64,000 bases of DNA from Phycisphaeraceae bacterium (GTDB taxonomy: Bacteria > Planctomycetota > Phycisphaerae > Phycisphaerales > Zrk34), in contig JANQHK010000025.1 in NCBI GenBank assembly GCA_028282685.1, forward strand, positions 22,299 through 86,298, in the 5' to 3' direction. The translations under genes and the position numbers were made by a program. This document shows positions 9,725 to 17,739 of this stretch, one piece after another (the first letter of the stretch is position 1; the number at the start of each line of letters is the position of its first letter). The notes under the pieces were generated by a model. That model ran no database searches, was not told where the DNA came from, and saw nothing but the letters and a program-made list of their open reading frames with translations.

Positions 9725-10687
9725 TCAGCCGCCAAATAATGTCGGAGCAATCACTTTCTTCATTGTTCGTGCAGTGGCTGACAGGTTGGTCAGATGACAT
9801 TTACTCGAGGTCATGTCGCTGTTCTTGCAACCACAGATGCACAAAGTCAGACCAAAGCGCTCGGCGATTTGGCGTATGCGATCCAAATTAGCTCGACGCA
9901 CCTCAAGGGGTAACGATTTGCCGCCGCCCTCGCCTCCCCGCAGTGAGGCCGCATCTGCCTGATCAAATGGCACGAAGATTCTCTGTAATAATTCTTTATC
10001 TGCAAGGCTGCGTTTCAGTGAGCCGACGATAGCCGGGCGGAGAAAGAGATAGCTGGCGGAAACATCGCTGACGCCGCGCTCGGCCGCGGCGACAAACAGA
10101 GTTTCGAGATTCGCATCCCCATCGGTAACACCGCAAATCAGCGGGTCGGCCCGCAGCGAAGCGGTCGCACCGATATCAACCAATCGCCGCAGATCGTTCA
10201 GTCGCCGGTTAGCGGGTGCGGTGCCGGGTTCAATCGCTGCATTGAGCTGGTCATCTAACGTCGTCAGTCCGACTTGCCCTGCGATCAACTCCGGCTTTGC
10301 TGCAAACAGGTCGATGAATCGATCTGGTATTGCCCCCTTGGTTACAAACTGGACGCCAACGTCCTGCTCCAGCAACAGTTTCATTGTGCAATACGATTGC
10401 TCAAGAACTTCATCGACCGGCATAAACGCATCAGACGACGGGCAGAAATAAACCGCAACAGGCCTCTTGCGTTTGCGCTTCAGTTCCTGCTCGACCTGCT
10501 CTGCCGTATTGCGATAGACCACTACAGCATCATCGCCTGGATACTGCGAATAGCCGCGAATATAACAATACGCGCAGCCATGCATGCATCCCGCGGTCAT
10601 GTTGATCGTGGGCAGATGCGATAAACACCGCAGCCGCGACGGTGTCAACGCTTTGCTCTTGCGATCGATCAGTTTCACATTCACCAT
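9725..10687 (-). CDS. radical SAM protein, SPL/DNA-photolyase-like family (COG1533-like)
   Basis: A 320-aa protein with a radical SAM cluster motif C34-x3-C38-x2-C41 (TAGCMHGCAYCYIRG), aromatic-lined as in SplB-like proteins. Downstream core segments include QFVTKGAIPDRFIDLF, VGLTTLDDQLNAAIEPGTAP and SLRADPLICGVTD. A second Cys group near the C-terminus, CICGCKN with a further Cys ten residues on (C283, C285, C287, C297), may hold another iron-sulfur cluster. The substrate is unknown. The ATG at 10687 is chosen because GGGGGA lies six bases before it; longer frames start at ATG 10705 or TTG 10756. A TAGAAT -10-like box lies at 10735-10740 on the minus strand. The gene fills nearly all of a tRNA-flanked cassette. 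Confidence 0.85.
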   Translation of the reverse strand: MVNVKLIDRKSKALTPSRLRCLSHLPTINMTAGCMHGCAYCYIRGYSQYPGDDAVVVYRNTAEQVEQELKRKRKRPVAVYFCPSSDAFMPVDEVLEQSYCTMKLLLEQDVGVQFVTKGAIPDRFIDLFAAKPELIAGQVGLTTLDDQLNAAIEPGTAPANRRLNDLRRLVDIGATASLRADPLICGVTDGDANLETLFVAAAERGVSDVSASYLFLRPAIVGSLKRSLADKELLQRIFVPFDQADAASLRGGEGGGKSLPLEVRRANLDRIRQIAERFGLTLCICGCKNSDMTSSKCHLTNLSATARTMKKVIAPTLFGG

Positions 10688-10762
10688 TTTTCGTCCCCCG
10701 GTCATGACATAATCAGCCAGACCGAGTAATTTATATTCTACAATGAAATCGAACAATCAAAT

Positions 10763-10792
10763 AAAAAACCCTGCCGATCATTTCTCGGCAGG
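10763..10792 (-). terminator. Rho-independent terminator after tRNA-Val
   Basis: Minus strand: CCTGCCGA, loop GAAATGA, TCGGCAGG, then GTTTTTT. It sits just beyond the 3' end of the full tRNA and inside the repeat-bounded cassette. Confidence 0.85.
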
Positions 10793-10799
10793 AGCTTTG

Positions 10800-10842
10800 A
10801 ATGGGCGATACAGGACTCGAACCTGTGACCTCACGGGTGTGA
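10800..10842 (-). repeat. tRNA-Val 3'-half, proximal att-like repeat
   Basis: The 3' half of the complete tRNA-Val gene, identical over 43 bp to 9654-9696. Identity ends exactly at the start of the anticodon loop (U33). Confidence 0.9.
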
Positions 10843-10875
10843 TCCGTGCGCTCTAGCCAACTGAGCTAATCGCCC
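10802..10875 (-). tRNA. tRNA-Val (anticodon CAC)
   Basis: A full cloverleaf can be drawn: acceptor GGGCGAT/ATCGCCC, D-stem GCTC/GAGC, anticodon stem CACGG/CCGTG with loop ATCACAC (U33, anticodon CAC, A37), variable region AGGTC, T-stem ACAGG/CCTGT with loop TTCGAGT, discriminator A. CCA is not encoded. It decodes GUG. The 3' half is duplicated at 9654. Confidence 0.95.
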
Positions 10876-10977
10876 GGCGGGGTTGTCAGCGCCGTCCACC
10901 GGTCGACTCATTGCGGGCAAGCCGGGGCGGCGGGCCGTATTCAATGTATCGGCCGGAGGCCGGGGGTCAACCGGGGG

Positions 10978-11307
10978 TCAAGAAGTCGTATCGGTCTGGC
11001 GCGGCTGGGTCTGGGGTTCGGCCCCTTCGTGGTCGCCGGACGGTTCGCCATCGTAGGCCATTTCGTCGTAGCCGGCATCGGCTTCCAATTGGGCCGGGTC
11101 CTTGCTCGCGGTGCGGTCGATATCGCGGTCGACCCCGTCCATGTCGTCCTCAATGCCCTTCAGACCTTTCTTGAACTCGACAATGCCTTTGCCCAGCGAC
11201 TTGCCCACCTCGGGCAGACGACGCCCGAAGATCAGCAGCGCAACAATCAGAACGATCAGCAGTTCATGCCAACCGATCCCGCTGAAGAATGCCAGTGTCT
11301 CGGCCAT
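10978..11307 (-). CDS. tatA: Sec-independent translocase protein TatA
   Basis: Subunit that forms the pore of the twin-arginine translocation system, which exports folded proteins. The 109-aa protein has one N-terminal membrane helix (WHELLIVLIVALLIFG), the FGRRLPEVGKSLGKGI hinge and amphipathic helix (F-G hallmark retained), and a long acidic C-terminal tail typical of TatA/E. The hinge Pro seen in TatA and the lack of a TatB-type N-terminal Glu favour TatA. No tatC lies nearby. A TATAAG box is at 11328-11333 on the minus strand, and AAGG lies before the ATG. Confidence 0.88.
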   Translation of the reverse strand: MAETLAFFSGIGWHELLIVLIVALLIFGRRLPEVGKSLGKGIVEFKKGLKGIEDDMDGVDRDIDRTASKDPAQLEADAGYDEMAYDGEPSGDHEGAEPQTQPRQTDTTS

Positions 11308-11412
11308 GGGGCCACCTTCTTTCCGGTCTTATAGTGACTCGGTTATGGGTAATGCAACATCTTAGCATAGACGTCGGACAGGTTCATCTTCGGTCAGGCG
11401 GGCCCGGTGCGG

Positions 11413-11440
11413 TTGAGCGGGTCCGGTAAAAATGGACAAT
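11413..11440 (+). promoter_or_regulatory. promoter of the glcE-like gene, leaderless
   Basis: TTGAGC (11413-11418), a 16-bp spacer and GACAAT (11435-11440), with only seven bases to the ATG and no SD. Confidence 0.5.
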
Positions 11441-11447
11441 CGCCCCC

Positions 11448-12644
11448 ATGTCCAGCGCTCCTTCGATTCAATCGGTTCCGCCGTCGCGCGTGATCACCGT
11501 GGCCGACGGTCACGAACTGGCCGAAGCGGTGCGTGCGTGCGGGGAATCGGGACAGGCGATCTGCGATTACGGCAACGGCTGCGGCGGGCTGGGACACGCC
11601 CCACCGAGTGATTACGTGCGCATCGAAATGCCGGGCGGGGTGATCGCCCACGACCGCGCCGACTTCACACTGCGGGTGCGCGCCGCCACGACCATTGCCG
11701 AGTTGCGCCGGACACTGCAAACCACGGGACAGTTTCTCCCGCTCGACGGCCTGCACGATCAACAGACGATCGGCGAAGCCGTCGCACACAACCTCTACGG
11801 GACGCTGCGCCTCAGCTACGGTGCGCTGCGCGACTTGCTGCTGGGGTTGAGTTTCGTCGACGGTACGGGGCGACGGGTCCGCGCCGGTGGGCGGACGGTA
11901 AAAAACGTGGCCGGACTGGACTTGGTGCGGTTGATGGTCGGCTCGATGAACACGCTGGGGCTGCTGGAGGAGTTGACACTGCGGACCTATCCCCAGCCGC
12001 CGGGCATCACGCAAATCGCCCTGGTTGATTTCGATCCCACCCTGCTGGATGAACATGCCAACGCCCTGCTGACCGGCAACGGCGCCCCGTGGTATCTCGA
12101 TTGGCACAACGCACCGAACGAAACGGGCACGTTGCACATCGCCTATGCCGGTTCATCCGCAGCGCGCAATGCCGGATGCGCCGGGCTGATCAAATGGCTG
12201 AAATCGGTCGGCTGGCCCACCGATCACCTGGACAGTCGCGATGTTTCGCCGCAGGAAGATGAAGCGATCCGCAACGCACGGCGGACCTGGCGCCAGTCGG
12301 CCGAGGCCGTGGTCAAATTGATCGTCCCGCCGGCACAAACCGGCGCCACGTTGGCCCGATTGGGTGAGCCGGCTCGCGGAGAATGCACCCTCAACGCCTT
12401 GCCGATCCACGGCGTGATCCACATGGGCGGATCGGTTTCCCTCAATCGCGCGCGGCGCTGGCACCAGGCCATCGAAGAATCCGCAGCGCTGTGGTTGTGG
12501 TTCAAGCGTCCGCAGGACAGCCCCAAGCTGCCGTCGATCGGCCCGCGGCAGAACGATTGGCCGATGCTGGGGCGGATCAAGCAGGAGTTCGATCCAAAGC
12601 ATATTCTGAATCCGGCAAGGACGCCGTGGGCGTCAAGTGACTAG
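11448..12644 (+). CDS. glcE: glycolate oxidase subunit GlcE-like FAD-binding protein
   Basis: FAD-binding subunit of the glycolate oxidase complex (glycolate to glyoxylate). The 398-aa protein has a PCMH-type FAD domain in the first 190 residues: YGNGCGGLGHAP, the THxAEL-like VRAATTIAELRRTL, and VDGTGRRVRAGGRTVKNVAGLDL, the GlcE signature. MVGSMNTLGLLEELTLRTYP then leads into a substrate-side domain. The C-terminus contains MLGRIKQEFDPKHILNPAR, usual in this family. An iron-sulfur GlcF partner follows 170 bp downstream; the third subunit, GlcD, is not in the window. Confidence 0.88.
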   Translation: MSSAPSIQSVPPSRVITVADGHELAEAVRACGESGQAICDYGNGCGGLGHAPPSDYVRIEMPGGVIAHDRADFTLRVRAATTIAELRRTLQTTGQFLPLDGLHDQQTIGEAVAHNLYGTLRLSYGALRDLLLGLSFVDGTGRRVRAGGRTVKNVAGLDLVRLMVGSMNTLGLLEELTLRTYPQPPGITQIALVDFDPTLLDEHANALLTGNGAPWYLDWHNAPNETGTLHIAYAGSSAARNAGCAGLIKWLKSVGWPTDHLDSRDVSPQEDEAIRNARRTWRQSAEAVVKLIVPPAQTGATLARLGEPARGECTLNALPIHGVIHMGGSVSLNRARRWHQAIEESAALWLWFKRPQDSPKLPSIGPRQNDWPMLGRIKQEFDPKHILNPARTPWASSD

Positions 12645-12657
12645 GCCCTAAGAAAAT

Positions 12658-12794
12658 TTAACCACAGAGACACAGAGGTGCAGAGAAATATGGACAGAAT
12701 GAGCAGGACAAGAAATCAATTTTTAAATCCGATTCATCCTGTTCATCCTGTCAAAAAGATTTTTTCCTCTGTGTCTCTGCGTCTCTGCGGTTAA
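12658..12794. repeat. long imperfect palindrome with CACAGAG-type arms, copy 1
   Basis: The left arm (12658-12685) begins TTAACCACAGAGACACAGAG and the right arm (12767-12794) is its near reverse complement ending GCGGTTAA; about 24 of 28 positions pair. A second nested pair lies inside: GACAGAATGAGCAGGA (from 12693) against TCCTGTTCATCCTGTC (12738-12753). The unit fills the glcE-glcF spacer and could fold as RNA. A related copy lies at 40499. Confidence 0.75.
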
Positions 12795-12813
12795 GCTCTT
12801 ACCCGATGCCCTC

Positions 12814-14100
12814 ATGACGACAGGCAATGAATCCAATCCGAAATTGTCCTTATCCACGCGCACCTACTCCCGTGCGTTGGATTGCATCCAGTGCGGGCTG
12901 TGTTTGCCCGGTTGTCCCACGTACACGCAGAGCGGCCTGGAGACCGACTCGCCGCGTGGGCGCATCCGGCTGATCAAGGCGGCGGCGGACGGACGCATCG
13001 AACTGGCCGACCCGGCGGCGCAACACCTCGACCTCTGCCTCGACTGTCGATCGTGCGAGACGGCCTGTCCGTCGGGCGTGGTCTATCACGAACTGATCGA
13101 AGCGGCGCGCGTTCACCTCGATGCCGGACGACCTCGGCGATGGAGCGATCAAATCGTCGAGTGGTTCTTCTACCGCGTGTTCGCATTTCCCAAGCGATTG
13201 CGTGCGGCCTTGTTCCCGGTTCGATTGCTGCAGCGCGTCGGCCTGTGGCGTGCGGCGCTGTGGCTGGGCGAAAAACTGCTGCCGGATCGACTGGCGAAAA
13301 TGGCGCAGATGCTGCCGAAACAGGGAATGCTCTGGCCCCGGTCCCCGGCGCAGCGCCATGCACCGCAGGGGGCGCACCAAATGACGGTCGGCTATTTCAC
13401 CGGGTGCATCGGTTCGGTGATTCAGCCGCGCGTCCAGCGATGTACGATCGAACTGCTGCAATATCTCGGATGCGAGGTGGTGGCGCCGCGAACCCAATGC
13501 TGCTGCGGCGCGATCCACCATCACGGCGGCCGCCTCGACCCGGCCCGCGCCATGGCCAGGCAGAACATCGACGCTTTCGAGGGGCTCGATGCCGTGGTGA
13601 CCGACATCGCCGGCTGCGGCGCGATGCTCAAGGAATACGCCCGCCTGCTGGACGATGACGATCGCGCGCTGCGCTTTGCCGAGCGCGTGTGCGATATCAG
13701 CCAGCTACTTGAAACGCTCCGGTTACCCATCCCGAAGCATCCGGTGGCAATGCATGCGACGTACCACGATGCGTGTCATCTGGTGCACGGACAGGGCATC
13801 ACCGCCGCCCCCCGCCGCCTGTTGCGCATGATCGACGGATTGAAACTGATGGAAATGTGCGAATCGGACATCTGCTGCGGATCGGCGGGAACGTACAACC
13901 TGACGCAACCGGACATGTCGCGCAAGCTGGCCGAGCGCAAGCTGGCGCACATCCGCGAAACCGGCTGCGGGGTGTGCATCACGGCCAACGTCGGCTGCGC
14001 CATGCAGATTGAAAGCGTTGCGCGCCAGGCGAAGATGAAATTGCAGGTCCTGCACCCGGTCGAACTGCTGCACCGGGCATACCTGGGATCACACGACTGA
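12814..14100 (+). CDS. glcF: glycolate oxidase iron-sulfur subunit GlcF-like
   Basis: Electron-transfer subunit of glycolate oxidase. The 428-aa protein has two 4Fe-4S motifs, C24-x2-C27-x2-C30-x3-CP (CIQCGLCLPGCP) and CLDCRSCETACP about 50 residues later. Two CCG (DUF224) domains follow, with CCCGAIHHHGG and CCGSAGTYNL, and TYHDACHLVHGQG lies between. These are the hallmarks of GlcF and related heterodisulfide-reductase-like subunits. The palindromic repeat upstream separates it from glcE. No SD is visible, so its promoter may lie within or beside the repeat. Confidence 0.9.
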   Translation: MTTGNESNPKLSLSTRTYSRALDCIQCGLCLPGCPTYTQSGLETDSPRGRIRLIKAAADGRIELADPAAQHLDLCLDCRSCETACPSGVVYHELIEAARVHLDAGRPRRWSDQIVEWFFYRVFAFPKRLRAALFPVRLLQRVGLWRAALWLGEKLLPDRLAKMAQMLPKQGMLWPRSPAQRHAPQGAHQMTVGYFTGCIGSVIQPRVQRCTIELLQYLGCEVVAPRTQCCCGAIHHHGGRLDPARAMARQNIDAFEGLDAVVTDIAGCGAMLKEYARLLDDDDRALRFAERVCDISQLLETLRLPIPKHPVAMHATYHDACHLVHGQGITAAPRRLLRMIDGLKLMEMCESDICCGSAGTYNLTQPDMSRKLAERKLAHIRETGCGVCITANVGCAMQIESVARQAKMKLQVLHPVELLHRAYLGSHD

Positions 14101-14114
14101 CAAAGGGTTACCGC

Positions 14115-14591
14115 ATGTCAAACGAGCCATCTCAATTTGAACCGCGTATCAGCATCATCTGTCTCGGCGTAGCCGACATGAAGCGGGCCATCCGTTTTTA
14201 TCGCGACGGTTTAGGTTTTCCGACCCGTGCGAAGGATGAGGCCGACTGGGCCATCTTCAATACAGCCGGTACGCGCTTTTCCGTTTATTCTCGCGACAAA
14301 CTCGCCGCGGATATCGGTCCGGATGTTGATCCCGGCCAGCCGGGCTTCGGGGGGATCACACTCGCCCACAACGTCCGCCGACGCGAGGATGTCGATGCTC
14401 TGCTCCAACAGGCCGAGCAAGCAGGCGGTCGTATTCTCAAGACAGCACAACCGGCGAACTGGGGCGGCTATAGCGGATACTTCGCCGATCCGGATGGACA
14501 TCCCTGGGAAGTCGCATGGGGACCGGGCTGGCAGTTCACCGAGGACGGTACGCTGTGGGGCGGTTCATTGGGCGAATTACCGAAAAGCTGA
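14115..14591 (+). CDS. VOC family (glyoxalase/bleomycin-resistance fold) protein
   Basis: A 158-aa single vicinal-oxygen-chelate protein. It begins with the typical first beta strand and helix (IICLGVADMKRAIRFYRDGLGF) and ends its second module with SGYFADPDGHPWEVAW, where the conserved metal-ligand Glu lies. The metal and substrate cannot be told from the sequence, since members include dioxygenases, lyases and resistance proteins. It starts 14 bp after glcF on the same strand and may be co-transcribed. Confidence 0.85.
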   Translation: MSNEPSQFEPRISIICLGVADMKRAIRFYRDGLGFPTRAKDEADWAIFNTAGTRFSVYSRDKLAADIGPDVDPGQPGFGGITLAHNVRRREDVDALLQQAEQAGGRILKTAQPANWGGYSGYFADPDGHPWEVAWGPGWQFTEDGTLWGGSLGELPKS

Positions 14592-14615
14592 ATCAATACA
14601 TCGGACAGTTTGCGA

Positions 14616-15407
14616 TCACCCATCCGGCTGGTTCATCGGCAGCAGGCCCAGGCGGATGAGTGTGATGTCGATGTCGTAGAAGGCGTGTGTGGCGGCGACG
14701 ATGCCGAAGCCGCGCAGCAGATAGATCACGGCCAGGTACACCCCGGCCATGAAGTAGAAGACGATGCGCGGCAGGGAGACCGGATTTGCCTGGCCCTGCG
14801 TGTCCTCGCCGAAGAAGTGATACGCACTGAACAGCCCGGCCGAAAGCACCACCGCCAGGATCGTGCCCGGCTGGTTCGCCACGCCCAACACGTCCACCAA
14901 CAGCAGGTGCGCCACGGCGATGATCATCAGACGGAAAAACAATTCCTCGTATACACCAGCGCCGATGTCGAACATCAATTCGGCGGTCCACCCGGGAGGC
15001 GCCCCGGCCTCGACGGCCTGCGCCTTGTGCGCGCCCCAGATCAAAGCCAGCACCAGCAGCGGAATCGCCAGCGCAATGGATTCGACGGCCATGCCGAGGT
15101 AGAGCCCCGGTTCGAAGCGCCATTTGTGCCGCGCCACGATGTGCCAGCTCAGCAGGATCACCACCACGGCCAGTCCGGGCAGGAAGACGCCGCCGGCGCC
15201 GAAGAGGTCGAGAATATCGGCCAGGAGCGACCGGGCGAGAATATGGCGGGCCGAGTTCTGCGCCTGCTCGGCATACCACCAGACGCCCACCTCGTAGGCC
15301 AGGATGAACGGCAGAAGAAACACCAGCGCGGCGAGGGGACGTCGTGCCCGGTGGAAGTAATCTTCGCCGAGCGTCGAGGGCGCGGTCATTGGGGGTTTGG
15401 ATGGCAT
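14616..15407 (-). CDS. CPBP family intramembrane metalloprotease
   Basis: A 263-aa polytopic membrane protein with about seven hydrophobic segments. The CAAX-protease/bacteriocin-processing (Abi) motifs are present: EELFFR (EExxxR), FSAYHFFG (FxxxH) and ATHAFYD (HxxxD/N). Such proteins cleave substrates inside the membrane; the substrate here is unknown. It lies 12 bp after the YdjY-domain gene on the same strand, so the two probably form an operon. An in-frame ATG at 15389 is an alternative start; neither has a clear SD. Confidence 0.85.
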   Translation of the reverse strand: MPSKPPMTAPSTLGEDYFHRARRPLAALVFLLPFILAYEVGVWWYAEQAQNSARHILARSLLADILDLFGAGGVFLPGLAVVVILLSWHIVARHKWRFEPGLYLGMAVESIALAIPLLVLALIWGAHKAQAVEAGAPPGWTAELMFDIGAGVYEELFFRLMIIAVAHLLLVDVLGVANQPGTILAVVLSAGLFSAYHFFGEDTQGQANPVSLPRIVFYFMAGVYLAVIYLLRGFGIVAATHAFYDIDITLIRLGLLPMNQPDG

Positions 15408-15419
15408 CGGCCGAAAGGT

Positions 15420-16244
15420 TTACTCGGTATCGTTCCCGCGGGTCTTACGGGTTTTCTTGCTCGGAGTTTCGGCTTTCGAATCGCCCTCGTCTTTTTTCTC
15501 CGGCGGTGTGTAGCCCACCGGGCGCATGCGCAGCGTCGCGGCCGATCCCGTTCTCGGCAGCTTCTCCGCATCAATCTCCCAGATCAGTTGGTCATTGGCA
15601 TTGCTGGCCGGTTCGGGCAGACAGAGCGTTTCATCGCCGAACGACGACACCGAAACAATATTTCCATCGACATCGGCCATGTAGTTTTTCTTGCCGTCAT
15701 CGGATTGGGCAATGCGTGAACCGGCGAAAATGAAGTCGCTGGTCGTCAGTTGTTCGCCTTCGCGGTTCTGGATAAATTCGCTGATCGGCGTTTCCCGCTC
15801 TTTGCCTTCGCCATCGCGATAGACCAACGACAAACGAACCAGATCGCCCTTCGGCGGGATGCCGAGCCAGCGATCCTGCGCCTCGATGTATTTCCAATGC
15901 GGCGGCGTACCCGGCTTGGCGCCGAGCATCAACAGCGCCAGGTGGATGTGCTTCGCCTTGGCCTTCAGGGCAATGATCGACTCGTGCTCTTTGCCGCCTT
16001 CGTTGGTGGCGATCAACTCGAGCATGCCCTCGTCGAGGCATATCTTCCCCGCCGCATCGACGTAGCCTTGCTTCAGGTTGACTTCGATACCGGGCAGGGC
16101 ATTGAGTTTTTCCTGCACCTGCTCGGCGGTGGAACCGTCGTTCTTCGCTTCTTGCGGCGACGAAGAGGCCTTCTCGGCGGCGCAGGAAACAGCGGGTACG
16201 GAGGCGATGGCGAGCCAGAGCAGACCAATCAGTGAGGTACGCAT
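15420..16244 (-). CDS. secreted YdjY-domain protein
   Basis: A 274-aa protein with a signal peptide (MRTSLIGLLWLAIASVPAVSCA). A YdjY-type domain follows, seen in EGMLELIATNEGGKEHESII and HIHLALLMLGAKPGTPPHW. That domain is frequent in Planctomycetes and of unknown function. The C-terminal tail is rich in Lys, Glu and Thr and probably disordered. The ATG at 16244 is chosen because AGGAG precedes it and the signal peptide starts there; the frame is open further upstream but would overlap the divergent glycosyltransferase region. VSC at the signal end could be a weak lipobox. Confidence 0.78.
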   Translation of the reverse strand: MRTSLIGLLWLAIASVPAVSCAAEKASSSPQEAKNDGSTAEQVQEKLNALPGIEVNLKQGYVDAAGKICLDEGMLELIATNEGGKEHESIIALKAKAKHIHLALLMLGAKPGTPPHWKYIEAQDRWLGIPPKGDLVRLSLVYRDGEGKERETPISEFIQNREGEQLTTSDFIFAGSRIAQSDDGKKNYMADVDGNIVSVSSFGDETLCLPEPASNANDQLIWEIDAEKLPRTGSAATLRMRPVGYTPPEKKDEGDSKAETPSKKTRKTRGNDTE

Positions 16245-16338
16245 CGTCGAAAACTCCTGGGACAACAGACCAGCGCATTGTATCGCGATCCGAGGCGGCG
16301 AGCATACCTTGCACACAAAACAGGCGGGAGTCGGTAAG

Positions 16339-17724
16339 ATGGACAGCGTGAAACTGTCCGGCAACCAATCCGACCGCCCGGCCCCGACCGATCCGGCTGA
16401 TCCGGTTTTCGGGCTGATCCTCGTCGGTGGTGGGCTGAGCGGCGCTCTGATCCGCGATATCCGCCTGGCCAACGAACTGGCCGACCGGGGCTTTGCCGTG
16501 CACGTCTGGTGGGTGATGGACAAGCCGGAGAAATCTCCGTTGCGTCCGCAGATCCGGCAATCCCTGCTCTTCAACGGTTATCGTTACCGCTTCGGGAGGG
16601 GCAAGGCACTGTGCGAGGCATTCGGCCGCGCCTTTTGCACCATCTACGGCCCGCAGACCAAGCGCACCCGCACCCTTCAAAGACATCCCTATCTGCTCCA
16701 GGCCATGATGGGCAACCTGTTCCGCATGATCGTGGACGGCGTGGAGTGCGACATGCCGATTGTTCGCCGTCTGGCGCAGGATATTCGCAACGGCGGCGTG
16801 ACGCACATGCTGCCGATGCTGGCGATGCTGTGTCCGTTCGTTGAAGCGGCGCGCCGGCTGGTCAATCACCGTGTGCAATACCTGGTGACGTTCCAGGGGT
16901 ACGAGCTGTACGTCAACTACGCCCGACGCGCCAAACTGGAGCAGGAACTGTACGCCCGACTGCGCGAAACCGCCGCCAACAGCGATTACACCGCCATTGC
17001 CGTCAGTGAAGATTACCGCCGGCGTGTGATCGACGACATCGGCGTGTCCGAGCAATCGCTCAGCGCCCTGCCGCCCGGCGTGCCCGTCCTCGAGCCGATG
17101 GACAGCGACCGGGCAAAGCAGGTCCTAGCCGACGGCCTGCGTCGCTATGCGCCCGATCTGCCGATCGTCAGCTACCTCGGCCGACAGGACACCGAAAAAG
17201 GCATCGATCTGCTGCTCTACGCGGCGCGTCAACTGGCGCAGCGCGACAGGGAGTTTCAATTGGTCATCTGCGGACCCACGTTGTTCGGTTCGCATTACGC
17301 GGCGGTGATGAAACAGCTCGCCGTCGATCTGCAACTGCCGGTCTGCTGGATGAAACACGTTTCCGATGAATTGCGCCATGCCCTGTTCAGCGCCAGTCGA
17401 TGCTTCGTGTATCCCTCGATCCACCGCGAGCCGTTCGGCATGGCGCCGGTCGAAGCAATGGGTTGCGGCGCACCAGCGGTGGTGCCGGACTACGGCGGCG
17501 TGGCGGGCACGATTCATGCACCGGGCAAATGCGCCGGCGTGCACTTCCGCGTCTGGGACAGCGGAGACCTGACCGAACAAATCGACCGATTGCTCACCGA
17601 CGATGCCTTGCACGCCAAACTGCGCGCCGACGGACCGGCCGTGGCCGAGCATTATTCCGTGGCCAACCTCGCCGACCGCATCCTGAAACACATGAACCTG
17701 CCGACCCATCCGCCCAACGCCTAA
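16339..17724 (+). CDS. glycosyltransferase, family 4 type
   Basis: A 461-aa GT-B fold glycosyltransferase. The N-terminal half has GLILVGGGLSGALIRDIRLANELADRGFAVHV, the usual donor-independent Rossmann start. The C-terminal half has VSYLGRQDTEKGIDLLLYAAR and the E-x7-E nucleotide-sugar motif in EPFGMAPVEAMGCGAPAVV. The start at 16339 has GGGAG upstream, and the longer open frame upstream overlaps the divergent YdjY gene. The acceptor is unknown. An RbsD/FucU-like gene 15 bp downstream suggests a shared carbohydrate role. Confidence 0.85.
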   Translation: MDSVKLSGNQSDRPAPTDPADPVFGLILVGGGLSGALIRDIRLANELADRGFAVHVWWVMDKPEKSPLRPQIRQSLLFNGYRYRFGRGKALCEAFGRAFCTIYGPQTKRTRTLQRHPYLLQAMMGNLFRMIVDGVECDMPIVRRLAQDIRNGGVTHMLPMLAMLCPFVEAARRLVNHRVQYLVTFQGYELYVNYARRAKLEQELYARLRETAANSDYTAIAVSEDYRRRVIDDIGVSEQSLSALPPGVPVLEPMDSDRAKQVLADGLRRYAPDLPIVSYLGRQDTEKGIDLLLYAARQLAQRDREFQLVICGPTLFGSHYAAVMKQLAVDLQLPVCWMKHVSDELRHALFSASRCFVYPSIHREPFGMAPVEAMGCGAPAVVPDYGGVAGTIHAPGKCAGVHFRVWDSGDLTEQIDRLLTDDALHAKLRADGPAVAEHYSVANLADRILKHMNLPTHPPNA

Positions 17725-17739
17725 ACGGAGACGCGTGAC

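Larger units (their letters stand above)
9654..10842 (-). mobile_element. tRNA-Val-flanked cassette carrying one radical SAM gene
   Basis: Two perfect 43-bp direct repeats of the tRNA-Val 3' half bound 1,146 bp (repeat-start to repeat-start). One repeat lies within the complete tRNA. This is the footprint left when an element inserts at a tRNA 3' end and restores it, and a core starting in the anticodon loop is a site type used by tyrosine recombinases. The interior holds a hairpin terminator and one radical SAM gene whose stop lies 28 bp from the distal repeat. Its composition is visibly AT-richer than the flanks. No integrase is present, so the unit is either moved in trans or is the remnant of a larger island. 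Confidence 0.6.

Noticed and set aside
9725..10687. A prokaryotic viperin (antiviral radical SAM)
   Set aside because: The cluster motif context (AGCMHGCAYCY) and the later ADPLICGVTD and CICGCKN segments fit SPL-like proteins; viperin-specific segments are not seen.
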